From CAWINH01 sp963837425 (GTDB lineage Bacteria > Chloroflexota > Limnocylindria > QHBO01): 64,000 nt of DNA. Numbering within the stretch: the stretch's first letter is position 1; the number at the start of each line of letters is the position of its first letter. Shown here in pieces: positions 8,187 through 16,334 of the stretch. Where the stretch lies: positions 124,001-188,000 of the forward strand of contig CAWINH010000006.1 of the NCBI GenBank assembly GCA_963837425.1, read 5' to 3'. The translations under genes were made by a program, and so were the position numbers. The notes under the pieces are model-generated. The model ran no database searches and was not told where the DNA came from. It was given only the letters and a program-made list of their open reading frames with translations.

Positions 8187-9532
8187 GCGAAGCGCTCAAC
8201 GTCGTCGGCCAATCGGTCACGAGGAACGACGGGGTCGGCCACGTCACGGGCCGGACCCAGTACGCCGCGGATCGCTCGTTCCCGGGGATGCTCCACCTGA
8301 AGATGGTGCGGAGCCCGCTCGACCACGCGCGGATCCGGGGGATCGACCTCTCCGAGGCCGAGCGCGTCACGGGGTTCGTCCGCGCCCTCACCGCGAAGGA
8401 CGTCCCCCACAACCGGTACACGGTCCTCTCGCTCATCGGGGTCGAGCCGGAGGAGGAGTTCGTGCTCGCCGAGGAGCGCGTGCGCTTCAAGGGCGAGGCG
8501 ATCGCCGCGATACTCGCCGAAACCCCCGAGGCGGCGGCCGATGCCGTCGCGCGGGTCAACCTCGACCTCGAGGAGCTGCCGGCGGTCTTCGACGTCGAGG
8601 AGGCACTGCAGCCTGGGGCACCGATCGTCACCCACTGGGGCACGAACACCTTCATGTACGAGGGCCACCCGTGTCGGCGCGTCCGCTTCGGCGACGTCGA
8701 GGAGGGGTTCGCGCGGGCCGATCACATCGTCGAGGGCGTCTACAACACGAGCCCCATCGAGCACGCCGCGCTCGAGACCACGGGGTGCATCGCCGTGCCG
8801 GAGGCGAACGGTCGCTACACGGTCTACACGAACACGCAGGCCCTCTACTTCAGCCTCGACAACACGTCGATCATCGCGCAGCTCCCCGGCAACCGGCTCC
8901 ACTTCGTGGGCGGCACCGTCGGCGGCGGGTTCGGCGGCAAGGTCGACGTCATCGTCGAGCCCATCGCGACGATCGCGGCGATGCTGACGAACCGACCGGT
9001 GCGCTACGTCTACAGCCGCTCCGAGGAGATGCAGGTCTCGTCGACGCGTTCAGCGTGGCGGATCTACATGAAGGACGGCGTCATGGCGGACGGCCAGATC
9101 CTCGCCCGCCAGGTCACGAGCTACGCCGATTCGGGGGCGTATAGCCGGCAGACCCCGTACGCGATCACGAAGCACGCCGCGAATGCCGCCGGCCCGTACG
9201 CGATCCCGAACGTGTCCATCGACGCGTACTGCGTCTACACGAATCGGCAGCCGACGAGCGCCATGCGGGGCTTTGGCGTGACGATGGCCTCGTTCGCGGT
9301 CGAGGTCCAGATGGACAAGATCGCCGAGCGGGTGGGCCTCGATCCGTGGACGATCAGGTTCCGCAATGCCCTCCACGACGGTGATCTCAAGCCGCACCGC
9401 AAGCGGGCCGAGGACACGACCCTCATCGAGACGATGCAGGCGGCGGCGAAGCTCGTCGGACACGAGCTTCCCGGCGAGCTGACGACGATGACGTCGGCGC
9501 CGCGCGCCGGCGTCCCGGCCGGCGAGCGCTAG
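8183..9532 (+). CDS. molybdopterin-binding hydroxylase subunit, N-terminal half (NdhL-like)
   Basis: 449 residues covering only the first part of a xanthine-dehydrogenase-type molybdenum subunit: 'RNDGVGHVTGRTQYAADRSFPGMLH', the central 'VGGTVGGGFGGKVDV' molybdopterin loop and 'QPTSAMRGFGV'. It stops at TAG 9530-9532, where single-chain relatives of about 780 residues continue. The next gene starts 2 nt later in another frame and supplies the rest. The CO-dehydrogenase-specific AYxCSFR loop is absent, so this is not a form I CO dehydrogenase. The split and sizes match the NdhL/NdhM arrangement of Eubacterium barkeri nicotinate dehydrogenase. Substrate unknown. Confidence 0.88.
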   Translation: MSEALNVVGQSVTRNDGVGHVTGRTQYAADRSFPGMLHLKMVRSPLDHARIRGIDLSEAERVTGFVRALTAKDVPHNRYTVLSLIGVEPEEEFVLAEERVRFKGEAIAAILAETPEAAADAVARVNLDLEELPAVFDVEEALQPGAPIVTHWGTNTFMYEGHPCRRVRFGDVEEGFARADHIVEGVYNTSPIEHAALETTGCIAVPEANGRYTVYTNTQALYFSLDNTSIIAQLPGNRLHFVGGTVGGGFGGKVDVIVEPIATIAAMLTNRPVRYVYSRSEEMQVSSTRSAWRIYMKDGVMADGQILARQVTSYADSGAYSRQTPYAITKHAANAAGPYAIPNVSIDAYCVYTNRQPTSAMRGFGVTMASFAVEVQMDKIAERVGLDPWTIRFRNALHDGDLKPHRKRAEDTTLIETMQAAAKLVGHELPGELTTMTSAPRAGVPAGER

Positions 9533-9534
9533 CG

Positions 9535-10545
9535 ATGGCGAAGCTCCGCGGGACGGGCGTGGCGGCGGTGAACTACCCGACCGGCATGAATCTCGGCGGC
9601 GACCCGTCCCAGGCTCTCATCCACGCCACGACGAGCGGATCGTTCGTCGTGTCGCTCTCGAGCGCGGATCTCGGGCAGGGGCTGAAGACGGTGATCGCCC
9701 AGATCGCGGCCGAGACGATGGGTGTCGGGTTCGACCAGATCGTCATCGACACCGGAGATACCGACACCGGCCCGCACTGCATGGGGACCTTCGCCAGCCG
9801 CGCCACGCACCGCGTCGGGAATGCGGTCCGGGCTGCCGCCACGGAGGCGCGGCGCGCGCTCCTCGAGGTGGCCGCCGAGGAGCTCGAGGCACCGGTGCAC
9901 GACCTCGAGACCGACGGGCGAGGAAACCTCATGGTCAAGGGTGTCCCCGCCAAGGCGGTGAAGGTCGCCGATATCGCCTCGCTCGCCCAGTTCAAGTACG
10001 GGAGGACGATCTCGGGTCGCGGGAGCTACATGAAGCCGAAGAGCGAGGTGGACCCTGAGACCGGGGCAATGGACCCCGACTCGACCGAGGCGCACGCCTG
10101 CTCGGTCGCCGAGGTCGAGGTCGACACCGAGACCGGCGAGGTCGCCGTCCTCAGCATCCGGAGCGCCTACGAGATCGGGCGCCAGGTGAATCCGGCGCTC
10201 GTGCAGGGCCAGATCGCGGGCGGCGCCTTCATGGCGATGGGGCATGTCCTGTACGAGACGACCGCGCCGTACTACCCGGCCCCCGATCACAGCCCGAGGG
10301 ACTTCAGCGAGTACCTGCTGCCGAGCGCGCCGGAGACGCCGGAGATCGCATCGGTCGTCCTCGAGATCCCGTCGGCGAACGGTCCGTACGGCGTGAAGGG
10401 CGTCGGCGAGATGACGGCGAACGCGCCGATCCCGGCGATCGTGAACGCGATCTACCAAGCGACGGGCCTGCGGATCGACGAGCTGCCGATCACCCCGGAG
10501 AAGATCCTGCGCGGCCTCGACGCCAGGCAGAAGGAGCAGACCTGA
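9535..10545 (+). CDS. molybdopterin-binding hydroxylase subunit, C-terminal half (NdhM-like)
   Basis: 336 residues corresponding to the second molybdenum-binding domain: 'SADLGQGLKTVIAQIAAETMGV', 'GDTDTGPHCMGTFASRATHRVGNAV', 'RQVNPALVQGQIAGGAFMAMGHVLYE' and the catalytic-glutamate loop 'GVKGVGEMTANAPIPAIVNAI'. Together with the preceding gene it makes a complete active site. Its own ATG follows the upstream stop by 2 nt. The 3' end overlaps the cupin start (TGATG). A recent frameshift in a single gene is the alternative. The clean stop/start junction and the existence of a natural split family argue for two real subunits. Confidence 0.88.
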   Translation: MAKLRGTGVAAVNYPTGMNLGGDPSQALIHATTSGSFVVSLSSADLGQGLKTVIAQIAAETMGVGFDQIVIDTGDTDTGPHCMGTFASRATHRVGNAVRAAATEARRALLEVAAEELEAPVHDLETDGRGNLMVKGVPAKAVKVADIASLAQFKYGRTISGRGSYMKPKSEVDPETGAMDPDSTEAHACSVAEVEVDTETGEVAVLSIRSAYEIGRQVNPALVQGQIAGGAFMAMGHVLYETTAPYYPAPDHSPRDFSEYLLPSAPETPEIASVVLEIPSANGPYGVKGVGEMTANAPIPAIVNAIYQATGLRIDELPITPEKILRGLDARQKEQT

Positions 10546-10934
10546 TGGGACAGATCACGACGTGGGACGAATTCCCGACCGTTGAATACATCCCCGGCGT
10601 CTTTCGCCAGGCGGTCTCGGGCGAGAAGGCGATGCTGACGCGAATCGTCTACCGCGGCGGGGTCGTGATCCCCGACCACAGCCACCCCGCGGAACAGATC
10701 ATGCTCGTGGAGCAGGGGCGCCTGTGGGCCAGGGTCGGGGACGAGGAGGCGGAGGTCGGGCCCGGCTCGCTCCTCGTCATCCCGTCGGACTGCAGCCACG
10801 CCTTTCGCCAGCTGACCGCCAGCGACGTCGTCTTCTACGAGTGCTTCGCCCCCATTCGGCTCGAATACCTTATCGGATTCAAGGGTCCCGACCCGTCGCT
10901 GGCGACGATGAAGAAGGCGCTCGCCAAGGAGTAG
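10545..10934 (+). CDS. small cupin-domain protein
   Basis: 129 residues, one cupin barrel: motif 1 'IPDHSHPAEQIMLVEQGRLWARVG' (His, His, Glu metal ligands) and motif 2 'PSDCSHAFRQLT' (His). It starts within the stop of the molybdenum hydroxylase gene and closes that operon. Cupins of this size may be metal-dependent dioxygenases, isomerases or small-molecule binders. Placement suggests a step next to the hydroxylation, but no reaction can be assigned. Confidence 0.85.
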   Translation: MGQITTWDEFPTVEYIPGVFRQAVSGEKAMLTRIVYRGGVVIPDHSHPAEQIMLVEQGRLWARVGDEEAEVGPGSLLVIPSDCSHAFRQLTASDVVFYECFAPIRLEYLIGFKGPDPSLATMKKALAKE

Positions 10935-11099
10935 TGGGGGGCGGCGCTGGCATCGGGGTGGTACCCTTTTCGACGCACAACGCTGCTTGAAACGCAGCCC
11001 ATAGACCGCGGAAGCCGACTCCCATGTATGTGCATGGTGACGCGCGGCCGGTCAACTCGACGGACGTCCCCGGCGGGGCGCAGGCACGAGGAGGCGAGC

Positions 11100-12689
11100 A
11101 TGACCGCGGCAACCCGGCAACGCAAGCGGCCCTTTCTCGGGACCGGCACGCTCAGCAACCTGTCTACCGCTGAGCTGTACGAGTACGCAGCCCGGCGCAG
11201 CGAGGGGATCATCTCCGCCCACGGCTCGCTCGTCGTGCGCACCGGCCAGCACACCGGCCGTTCGCCGAAGGACAAGTTCATCGTCCGTGAACCCTCGTCC
11301 GAGGCGAATATCTGGTGGGGCGACGTGAACCATCCGATCAGCGAGGAGCACTACGACCGCCTCCGCGCCCGGCTGATGGACCACGTCGCCGACCAGCAGT
11401 TCTTCAGCCAGGACTGCCACATCGGGGCCGAGCCCGACCATCGGCGCAGCCTGCGGGTCTACACCGAGTCGGCATGGGCAAGCATCTTCGCCCGTAACCT
11501 GTTCCGCCGCGTGCCCCGCGAGGAGCTCGACGGCTTCCAGCCGAACTTCACGATCATCAACGTCCCGTCCTTCCGCGCCGACCCCGAGACGGAGGGCACC
11601 CGCACCGGCACCGGCACCGCCATCCTGCTGCATCTCGGGCGGATGGAGGTGATCATCGTGGGCACCGAGTACGCCGGCGAGATCAAGAAGTCCGCGTTCA
11701 CGGTCATGAACTACCTCATGCCCGACGAGGCCGTGCTGCCGATGCACTCGTCTGTGAACGTCGGCCCCGACGCAGACCCGGCCGTCTTCTTCGGCCTCTC
11801 GGGCACCGGCAAGACGACCCTCTCCGCCGACCCGGAGCGCTCCCTCATCGGCGACGACGAGCATGGCTGGGGCCCGAACGGGCTCTTCAACTTCGAGGGC
11901 GGCTGCTACGCGAAGACGATTCGCCTGTCGCCGATGTACGAACCCGATATCTTCGCCACGACCCAGCGCTTCGGCACGATCCTCGAGAATGTCGACCTCG
12001 ACCCGGTGACCCGCGAGCTCGACCTCGATTCCGAACGATTCACGGAGAACACGCGCGGCGCGTATCCGCTCGAGTTCATCGGCAACGCGGACTCCACCGG
12101 GATGACCGGGCACCCCTCCAACATCGTCTTTCTGACAGCGGACGCGTTCGGCATCCTGCCCCCGATCAGCCGCCTGTCGCGGGACCAGGCGCAGTACCAC
12201 TTCATCAGCGGCTACACCGCCAAGCTGGCGGGAACCGAGATCGGTGTGACGGAACCGAAGGCCACGTTCTCAGCCGGGTTCGGGGCCCCGTTCCTGCCGC
12301 GCCATCCGGGCGAATACGCCGCGATGCTCGCGGAGCGACTCGAGCACCATCGCGTGCCGGTCTGGCTGGTGAACACCGGCTGGACGGGTGGGCCGTACGG
12401 CACCGGCGAGCGGATGGCGATCGATCACACCCGCAACATGGTGCGCGCCGCACTGAAGGGCGAACTGGCGGACGTCGCCTTCGAGGAGGACCCCGTCTTC
12501 GGGACGCAGGTCCCGCTCAACGTGCCCGGCGTGCCGTCGGACGTGCTGCGCCCGCGCGACACGTGGGCGGACCCGCACGCCTACGACGCCAGGGCTCGGG
12601 ACCTGGTGGGGATGTTCCGCGCGAACTTCGAGTCGTACGAGGATGGCGTCTCGGAGAGCGTCCGCGAGGCGGGGCCGCGCCTCGCCTGA
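11100..12689 (+). CDS. pckA: phosphoenolpyruvate carboxykinase (ATP)
   Basis: 529 residues, the normal size of ATP-dependent PEPCK, which converts oxaloacetate and ATP to PEP, CO2 and ADP in gluconeogenesis. Visible motifs: 'RTGQHTGRSPKDKFIV', the P-loop GLSGTGKT at residues 232-239, 'IGDDEHGWG', 'NFEGGCYAK' and 'NTGWTGGPYGTGERM'. The ATG at 11100 has GAGGAGG at 11088-11094; codons upstream in frame are not homologous. It stands alone, with 165 bp of unassigned upstream sequence. Confidence 0.97.
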   Translation: MTAATRQRKRPFLGTGTLSNLSTAELYEYAARRSEGIISAHGSLVVRTGQHTGRSPKDKFIVREPSSEANIWWGDVNHPISEEHYDRLRARLMDHVADQQFFSQDCHIGAEPDHRRSLRVYTESAWASIFARNLFRRVPREELDGFQPNFTIINVPSFRADPETEGTRTGTGTAILLHLGRMEVIIVGTEYAGEIKKSAFTVMNYLMPDEAVLPMHSSVNVGPDADPAVFFGLSGTGKTTLSADPERSLIGDDEHGWGPNGLFNFEGGCYAKTIRLSPMYEPDIFATTQRFGTILENVDLDPVTRELDLDSERFTENTRGAYPLEFIGNADSTGMTGHPSNIVFLTADAFGILPPISRLSRDQAQYHFISGYTAKLAGTEIGVTEPKATFSAGFGAPFLPRHPGEYAAMLAERLEHHRVPVWLVNTGWTGGPYGTGERMAIDHTRNMVRAALKGELADVAFEEDPVFGTQVPLNVPGVPSDVLRPRDTWADPHAYDARARDLVGMFRANFESYEDGVSESVREAGPRLA

Positions 12690-12719
12690 CGGCCGACTCC
12701 TGACGGTCGGGCTGGCCGT
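12689..12719 (+). terminator. weak hairpin after pckA
   Basis: ACGGCC (12689-12694) can pair with GGCCGT (12714-12719), and CCGAC can pair with GTCGG inside it. The structure overlaps the stop codon and has no T-tract, so it is only a possible transcription end. Confidence 0.3.
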
Positions 12720-12802
12720 CGCACGACGTTGAGCCCATTTGGCACTGTCCGCGCGCCCGCCGGAGGCCGAGGATCCGCACGCAAGGTGTGGGAGGTGGCT
12801 CC

Positions 12803-13462
12803 ATGAAGATCAAAGACGCCATGACCGCCGAGGTGGTCTCCGTCACGCCGACGACGCCCCTCAAGGAGGTCGCCGAGCTGCTGGTTGAGCGGCGCATCAG
12901 CGGCGTTCCCGTGATCGACGAGTACGGGACGCTGGTGGGCATCGTTTCGGAGGCCGACTTCGTGGCCAAGGAGGCGGGCAGTGAGGCGAGACGCAGCTCC
13001 TGGGTCCACCGGATGACCGGTGCCTCGCACGAGGAGCGCCACGAGCAGGCGATGGTCGCGGCCCGGACCGCGGGTGAGGCGATGACCTCGCCGGTCGTCA
13101 CGATCACGATGGACCGACCGCTGACCGAGGCCGCGCGGCGGATGGAGGAGAACCGAATCAACCGGCTGCCGGTCCTCGATGACGGCAGCATGGTCGGCAT
13201 CGTGACCCGCGCCGACATCGTGCGCGCCTACGCGCGCACGGACGAGGATCTGCAGCGGGCGGCGTCCGAAGCGCTGTGGGCCGTGGACGGTCTCCGCGTC
13301 GCCGATGTCCGGAACGGTGTGGTGGTCCTCAACGGGACCGTTGCCAGCCAGGCGCTGGCCGAGGCGGTGACAGTCATCGTCCGTCAGATCGACGGCGTGG
13401 TTGCGGTCGATGCCCACGACCTGAGCTGGTTGCCGCCGGTACGCGCCACGACGATCGTCTAG
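12803..13462 (+). CDS. CBS-pair protein with C-terminal BON domain
   Basis: 219 residues: first CBS motif about 1-60 (MKIKDAMTAEVVSVTPTTPLKEVAELLVERRISGVPVIDE), second about 90-145 (AMTSPVVTITMDRPLTEAARRMEENRINRLPVLDD), then a BON domain from about 155 ('LRVADVRNGVVVLNGTVASQALAEAV'). CBS pairs bind adenine nucleotides; BON domains are thought to bind phospholipid or act as partners. GGGAGGTGG just upstream fixes the ATG at 12803. It is monocistronic, and the process it senses is unknown. Confidence 0.9.
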   Translation: MKIKDAMTAEVVSVTPTTPLKEVAELLVERRISGVPVIDEYGTLVGIVSEADFVAKEAGSEARRSSWVHRMTGASHEERHEQAMVAARTAGEAMTSPVVTITMDRPLTEAARRMEENRINRLPVLDDGSMVGIVTRADIVRAYARTDEDLQRAASEALWAVDGLRVADVRNGVVVLNGTVASQALAEAVTVIVRQIDGVVAVDAHDLSWLPPVRATTIV

Positions 13463-13473
13463 CGCGGACCTGC

Positions 13474-13656
13474 CTACTCCTCCTCCCCGACGGCGATCTG
13501 GGCGTCGCACGACGTGCAGCGGTAGATGCGGTGGCCGTGGAGCAGCTTGCGCTCGACGTCGTGGTCCTCCGGCGTGTGCTCGCGATCGTCGACCGCTTCC
13601 ATGGGGCTCCAGTCGTCCCCGTGGCGATGGAGTGGACCAACCGGTATGTTGATCAT
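13474..13656 (-). CDS. small CxxC protein, function unknown
   Basis: 60 residues (MINIPVGPLHRHGDDWSPMEAVDD...) ending in 'IYRCTSCDAQIAVGEEE'. The single CxxC plus several His residues could bind zinc. AAAGGAAAGG upstream favours the ATG at 13656 over one at 13692. It is convergent with the CBS-BON gene and diverges from the DUF47 gene. I do not recognise a family. Confidence 0.5.
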   Translation of the reverse strand: MINIPVGPLHRHGDDWSPMEAVDDREHTPEDHDVERKLLHGHRIYRCTSCDAQIAVGEEE

Positions 13657-13780
13657 TGGGCGTCGCCTTTCCTTTAGCGGCATCGTCGTCAACCGTCCTG
13701 CGCATGATACGGACCGCGGGCGGCCTGATCAGGGTAGTCTCTGCTCACAGTCAAGCGCCACGCAGATATCGAGTGGTTCC

Positions 13781-14398
13781 ATGCGCCTACGCCTCATCCC
13801 CCGCGAGGAGAAGTTCTTCGATCTCTTCGTCGACGACGCCCGCAACATGCTGGCCGCGGCGCGTCTCCTGGAGCAGTTCTTCACGAACTACGAGGAACGC
13901 GAGCGCCTCGCAAACCAGTTGCGTAACGCCGAGCACGAGGGCGACCGGATCAGCCACGACATTGGCCACCGCCTGGAGAAGACCTTCGTCACGCCGTTCG
14001 ACCGGGAGGAGATCCACGCCCTCATCAGCCGGCTGGACGATATCGTCGACCTCATCGAGGAGGTTGCCGATACCTGCGTCCTCTATAACATCGAGGCGCC
14101 CACGCCGGCCGCGCAGAAGCAGGCGCAGATCATCGTCAAGTCCTGTGAGCAGCTGCTCGACGCCATCTCGCACCTGCGCGGCTTCCGGGACCTGGAGCGG
14201 TACTGGATCGAGGTGCATCGGCTCGAGAACGAGGGGGATCGGATCAGCCGTTCCGCCATGGCCGAGCTGTTCAAGGATGGCGGAACGCCGCTCGAGATCA
14301 TCAAGTGGAAGGACGTCTACGCCCTCCTGGAGGACGCCGTGGATGCCTGCGAGGACGCCGCGAACGTCATCGAGCGCATCGTCGTGAAGCATGCCTGA
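13781..14398 (+). CDS. DUF47 / PhoU-like Pit accessory protein
   Basis: 205 residues, helical, PhoU-like: 'FFDLFVDDARNMLAAARLLEQFF', 'RNAEHEGDRISHDIGHRLEKTFVTPFDREEIHALISRLDDIVDLIEE', typical of the DUF47 family encoded beside Pit transporters. It probably modulates the transporter. It overlaps pit by 8 bp (14391-14398), so the two are translated together. Length is normal. Confidence 0.92.
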   Translation: MRLRLIPREEKFFDLFVDDARNMLAAARLLEQFFTNYEERERLANQLRNAEHEGDRISHDIGHRLEKTFVTPFDREEIHALISRLDDIVDLIEEVADTCVLYNIEAPTPAAQKQAQIIVKSCEQLLDAISHLRGFRDLERYWIEVHRLENEGDRISRSAMAELFKDGGTPLEIIKWKDVYALLEDAVDACEDAANVIERIVVKHA

Positions 14399-15392
14399 GG
14401 GCTTCAGCGCGATCCTCCTGGTGGTGATGGGCCTTGCCGTCCTCTTCGATTACATCAACGGATTCCACGACACGGCGAACGCCATTGCGACGAGCGTCAG
14501 CACCCGTGCGCTGAAGCCGGGCTGGGCAATCCTCATGAGCGCGGCGGCGAACTTCGCGGGCGCACTGACCGGTACCCAGGTCGCGCGGACCGTCGGCTCC
14601 GGGCTCATTGATCAGCGGTTCGAGGGGCAGGTGGTGATCACCGCCGCCCTGATCGGCGCGATCATCTGGAACCTCGTCACCTGGCGGCTTGGGATCCCGA
14701 GCTCCAGCAGCCACGCGCTGATCGGCGGCCTGCTCGGCGCATCGGCGGCAGCCTTCGGCTTCGGGGCGTGGAACGTCGGCGGGGTGCTCACCAAGGTGAT
14801 CCTGCCGCTCGTCACCTCGCCGATCGCCGGCCTGATCATGGGCCTGCTGCTCATGGTTGCCATCTTCAACATCTTCCGCCGCGCGAACCCGCACACGATG
14901 AACGACGGGTTCCGGCGGCTCCAGGTGCTGTCCGCTGCATTCATGGCCTTCAGCCATGGCAGCAATGACGCGCAGAAGACGATGGGCATCATGACCCTGG
15001 CCCTGCTCAGCGCGGGGGTGATCAGCGAATTCTCGGTCCCGTTGTGGGTCATCATCCTTGCGGCAAGCGCAATCTCGTTCGGGACTGCGGCCGGCGGCTG
15101 GCGCATCATCAAGACGATGGGCAGCCGCGTCGTCAAGCTCGACCCGGTTCACGGCTTTGCCGCGGAGACGACCGCGGCCACGATCATCCTCGGCGCATCG
15201 CAGCTGGGTATGCCGGTCAGCACGACCCACGTGATCTCGAGCGCGATCATGGGGACCGGAGCCAGCGACCGGTTCAAGTCGGTCCGCTGGGGAATCGCCC
15301 GCAACATCGGAATCGCCTGGGTGCTGACCCTGCCGGCCGCCGGCATCAGTGCGGCGTTGGCCTACTGGGTACTGAGCCCGTTCCTCGGCTGA
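14391..15392 (+). CDS. pit: low-affinity inorganic phosphate transporter, Pit family
   Basis: 333 residues with about ten membrane helices. Both family signatures are present: 'DYINGFHDTANAIATSVSTRAL' near the N-terminus and 'AFSHGSNDAQKTMGIM' in the second half. Each half also has an 'SSSHALIGG / STTHVISSA' type repeat. It moves metal-phosphate in exchange with protons across the inner membrane. Preceded by its DUF47 partner. The stop codon lies in a perfect inverted repeat shared with the convergent Nudix gene. Confidence 0.95.
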   Translation: MPEGFSAILLVVMGLAVLFDYINGFHDTANAIATSVSTRALKPGWAILMSAAANFAGALTGTQVARTVGSGLIDQRFEGQVVITAALIGAIIWNLVTWRLGIPSSSSHALIGGLLGASAAAFGFGAWNVGGVLTKVILPLVTSPIAGLIMGLLLMVAIFNIFRRANPHTMNDGFRRLQVLSAAFMAFSHGSNDAQKTMGIMTLALLSAGVISEFSVPLWVIILAASAISFGTAAGGWRIIKTMGSRVVKLDPVHGFAAETTAATIILGASQLGMPVSTTHVISSAIMGTGASDRFKSVRWGIARNIGIAWVLTLPAAGISAALAYWVLSPFLG

Positions 15393-15420
15393 CGGATCGG
15401 GCGGATCGGCGCGTCAGCCG
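15386..15420. terminator. bidirectional terminator-like inverted repeat
   Basis: CGGCTGACG (15386-15394) and CGTCAGCCG (15412-15420) are perfect 9-bp inverted arms around a 17-nt loop. They sit exactly between the convergent pit and Nudix genes and contain both TGA stop codons. No T-run follows on either side. Confidence 0.55.
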
Positions 15421-16334
15421 CACTCCGGGACGTTGGGCGGCTCGAAGTACTCCGCCCCCATCAGCCGCTCCTGGTGGAACGTGAGGGCCCAGGTGCTGCC
15501 CTTGCGGCTCTCGACGCCCGGGAGCCGCAGCTCGTCGGCGCCCGCGATCCGTTGCAGGAGGTCCGGGATCACGTCCCCCTGGCTGCAGACGACGGCCGTA
15601 CCGTGCTCTCCGCCTACCTGCCGAAGCAGGGCCACCGCCTGCGGCTCGCTCCCGGGATAGCCCTCCTCCGACAGGACGGGTTCCCCGCGGACCGGGATCG
15701 CCATGGCACCCGCGAGCGGCTCGACCGTCTGCAGGCAGCGACGGTAGTCGGCGGAGACGATCTCGGTGGGGTCGAAGTGAGCGAGCAGGCGCACGAGCCC
15801 ATCGGCCTGGGCCCAGCCGCACGTGTCGAGCGGGCGCTGACGGTCGTCGCCGCTCCAGCCGTTGCGGCTGCCGGCGCTTGCGTGGCGGACGAGGAGCACC
15901 ATCCGCGTCGGCGCCGGCCCGCGGACGAACCGCTCGAGGAGGTCGCGGTCCGTTTCGCGCGTCAACAGCCCGTGCGCAACGCCGAGGGACAGCCACCGCA
16001 GCTCGTCCACCTCTCGGGTCGGGACGAACGCGCCGCTCATCGCCTCCATCGCCCACCAGCGCACGACCTTGGGCCTCGTGATGCCGTCGGACTCCTTGAG
16101 GTAGCGCGTCTCGCCGAGCGACCGCCCGAGCCGCACGTGGAACCCGGTCTCCTCGAGCACCTCGCGGATCGCGCCGTCGACCTCGGCCTCGCCCGGCGTC
16201 AGCTTCCCCTTCGGCAGGCTCCAGTCGTCGTAGCGCGGGCGATGGATGACGGCCACCTCCACGCCATCGTCGCCGGCCGCGCGCGTCGGCCGCCACAGCA
16301 CGCCGCCCGCAGCCCGGATCGCGGCGGTGCTCAC
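15414..16334 (-). CDS. Nudix hydrolase fused to histidine-phosphatase domain
   Basis: 306 residues. Nudix domain at about 5-135 with the box GX5EX7REUXEEXGU starting at G43 (GKLTPGEAEVDGAIREVLEETGF). SixA/phosphoglycerate-mutase-like domain at about 144-300 with the RHA catalytic motif (H151). The segment where a second catalytic His is usual reads 'VVCSQGDVIPDLL', with Gln. The same two-domain order occurs in mycobacterial MutT1, which cleans oxidised or polyphosphorylated nucleotides. The GTG at 16334 overlaps the CYTH-CHAD stop (GTGA), so it belongs to the ppk1 operon. A role in dinucleoside polyphosphate or nucleotide turnover is inferred. Confidence 0.88.
   Translation of the reverse strand: MSTAAIRAAGGVLWRPTRAAGDDGVEVAVIHRPRYDDWSLPKGKLTPGEAEVDGAIREVLEETGFHVRLGRSLGETRYLKESDGITRPKVVRWWAMEAMSGAFVPTREVDELRWLSLGVAHGLLTRETDRDLLERFVRGPAPTRMVLLVRHASAGSRNGWSGDDRQRPLDTCGWAQADGLVRLLAHFDPTEIVSADYRRCLQTVEPLAGAMAIPVRGEPVLSEEGYPGSEPQAVALLRQVGGEHGTAVVCSQGDVIPDLLQRIAGADELRLPGVESRKGSTWALTFHQERLMGAEYFEPPNVPECG

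Noticed and set aside
6389..10545. True aerobic CO dehydrogenase (coxMSL)
   Set aside because: Gene order and CoxG are suggestive, but the AYxCSFR active-site loop is absent and the large subunit is split; a different molybdenum hydroxylase fits better.
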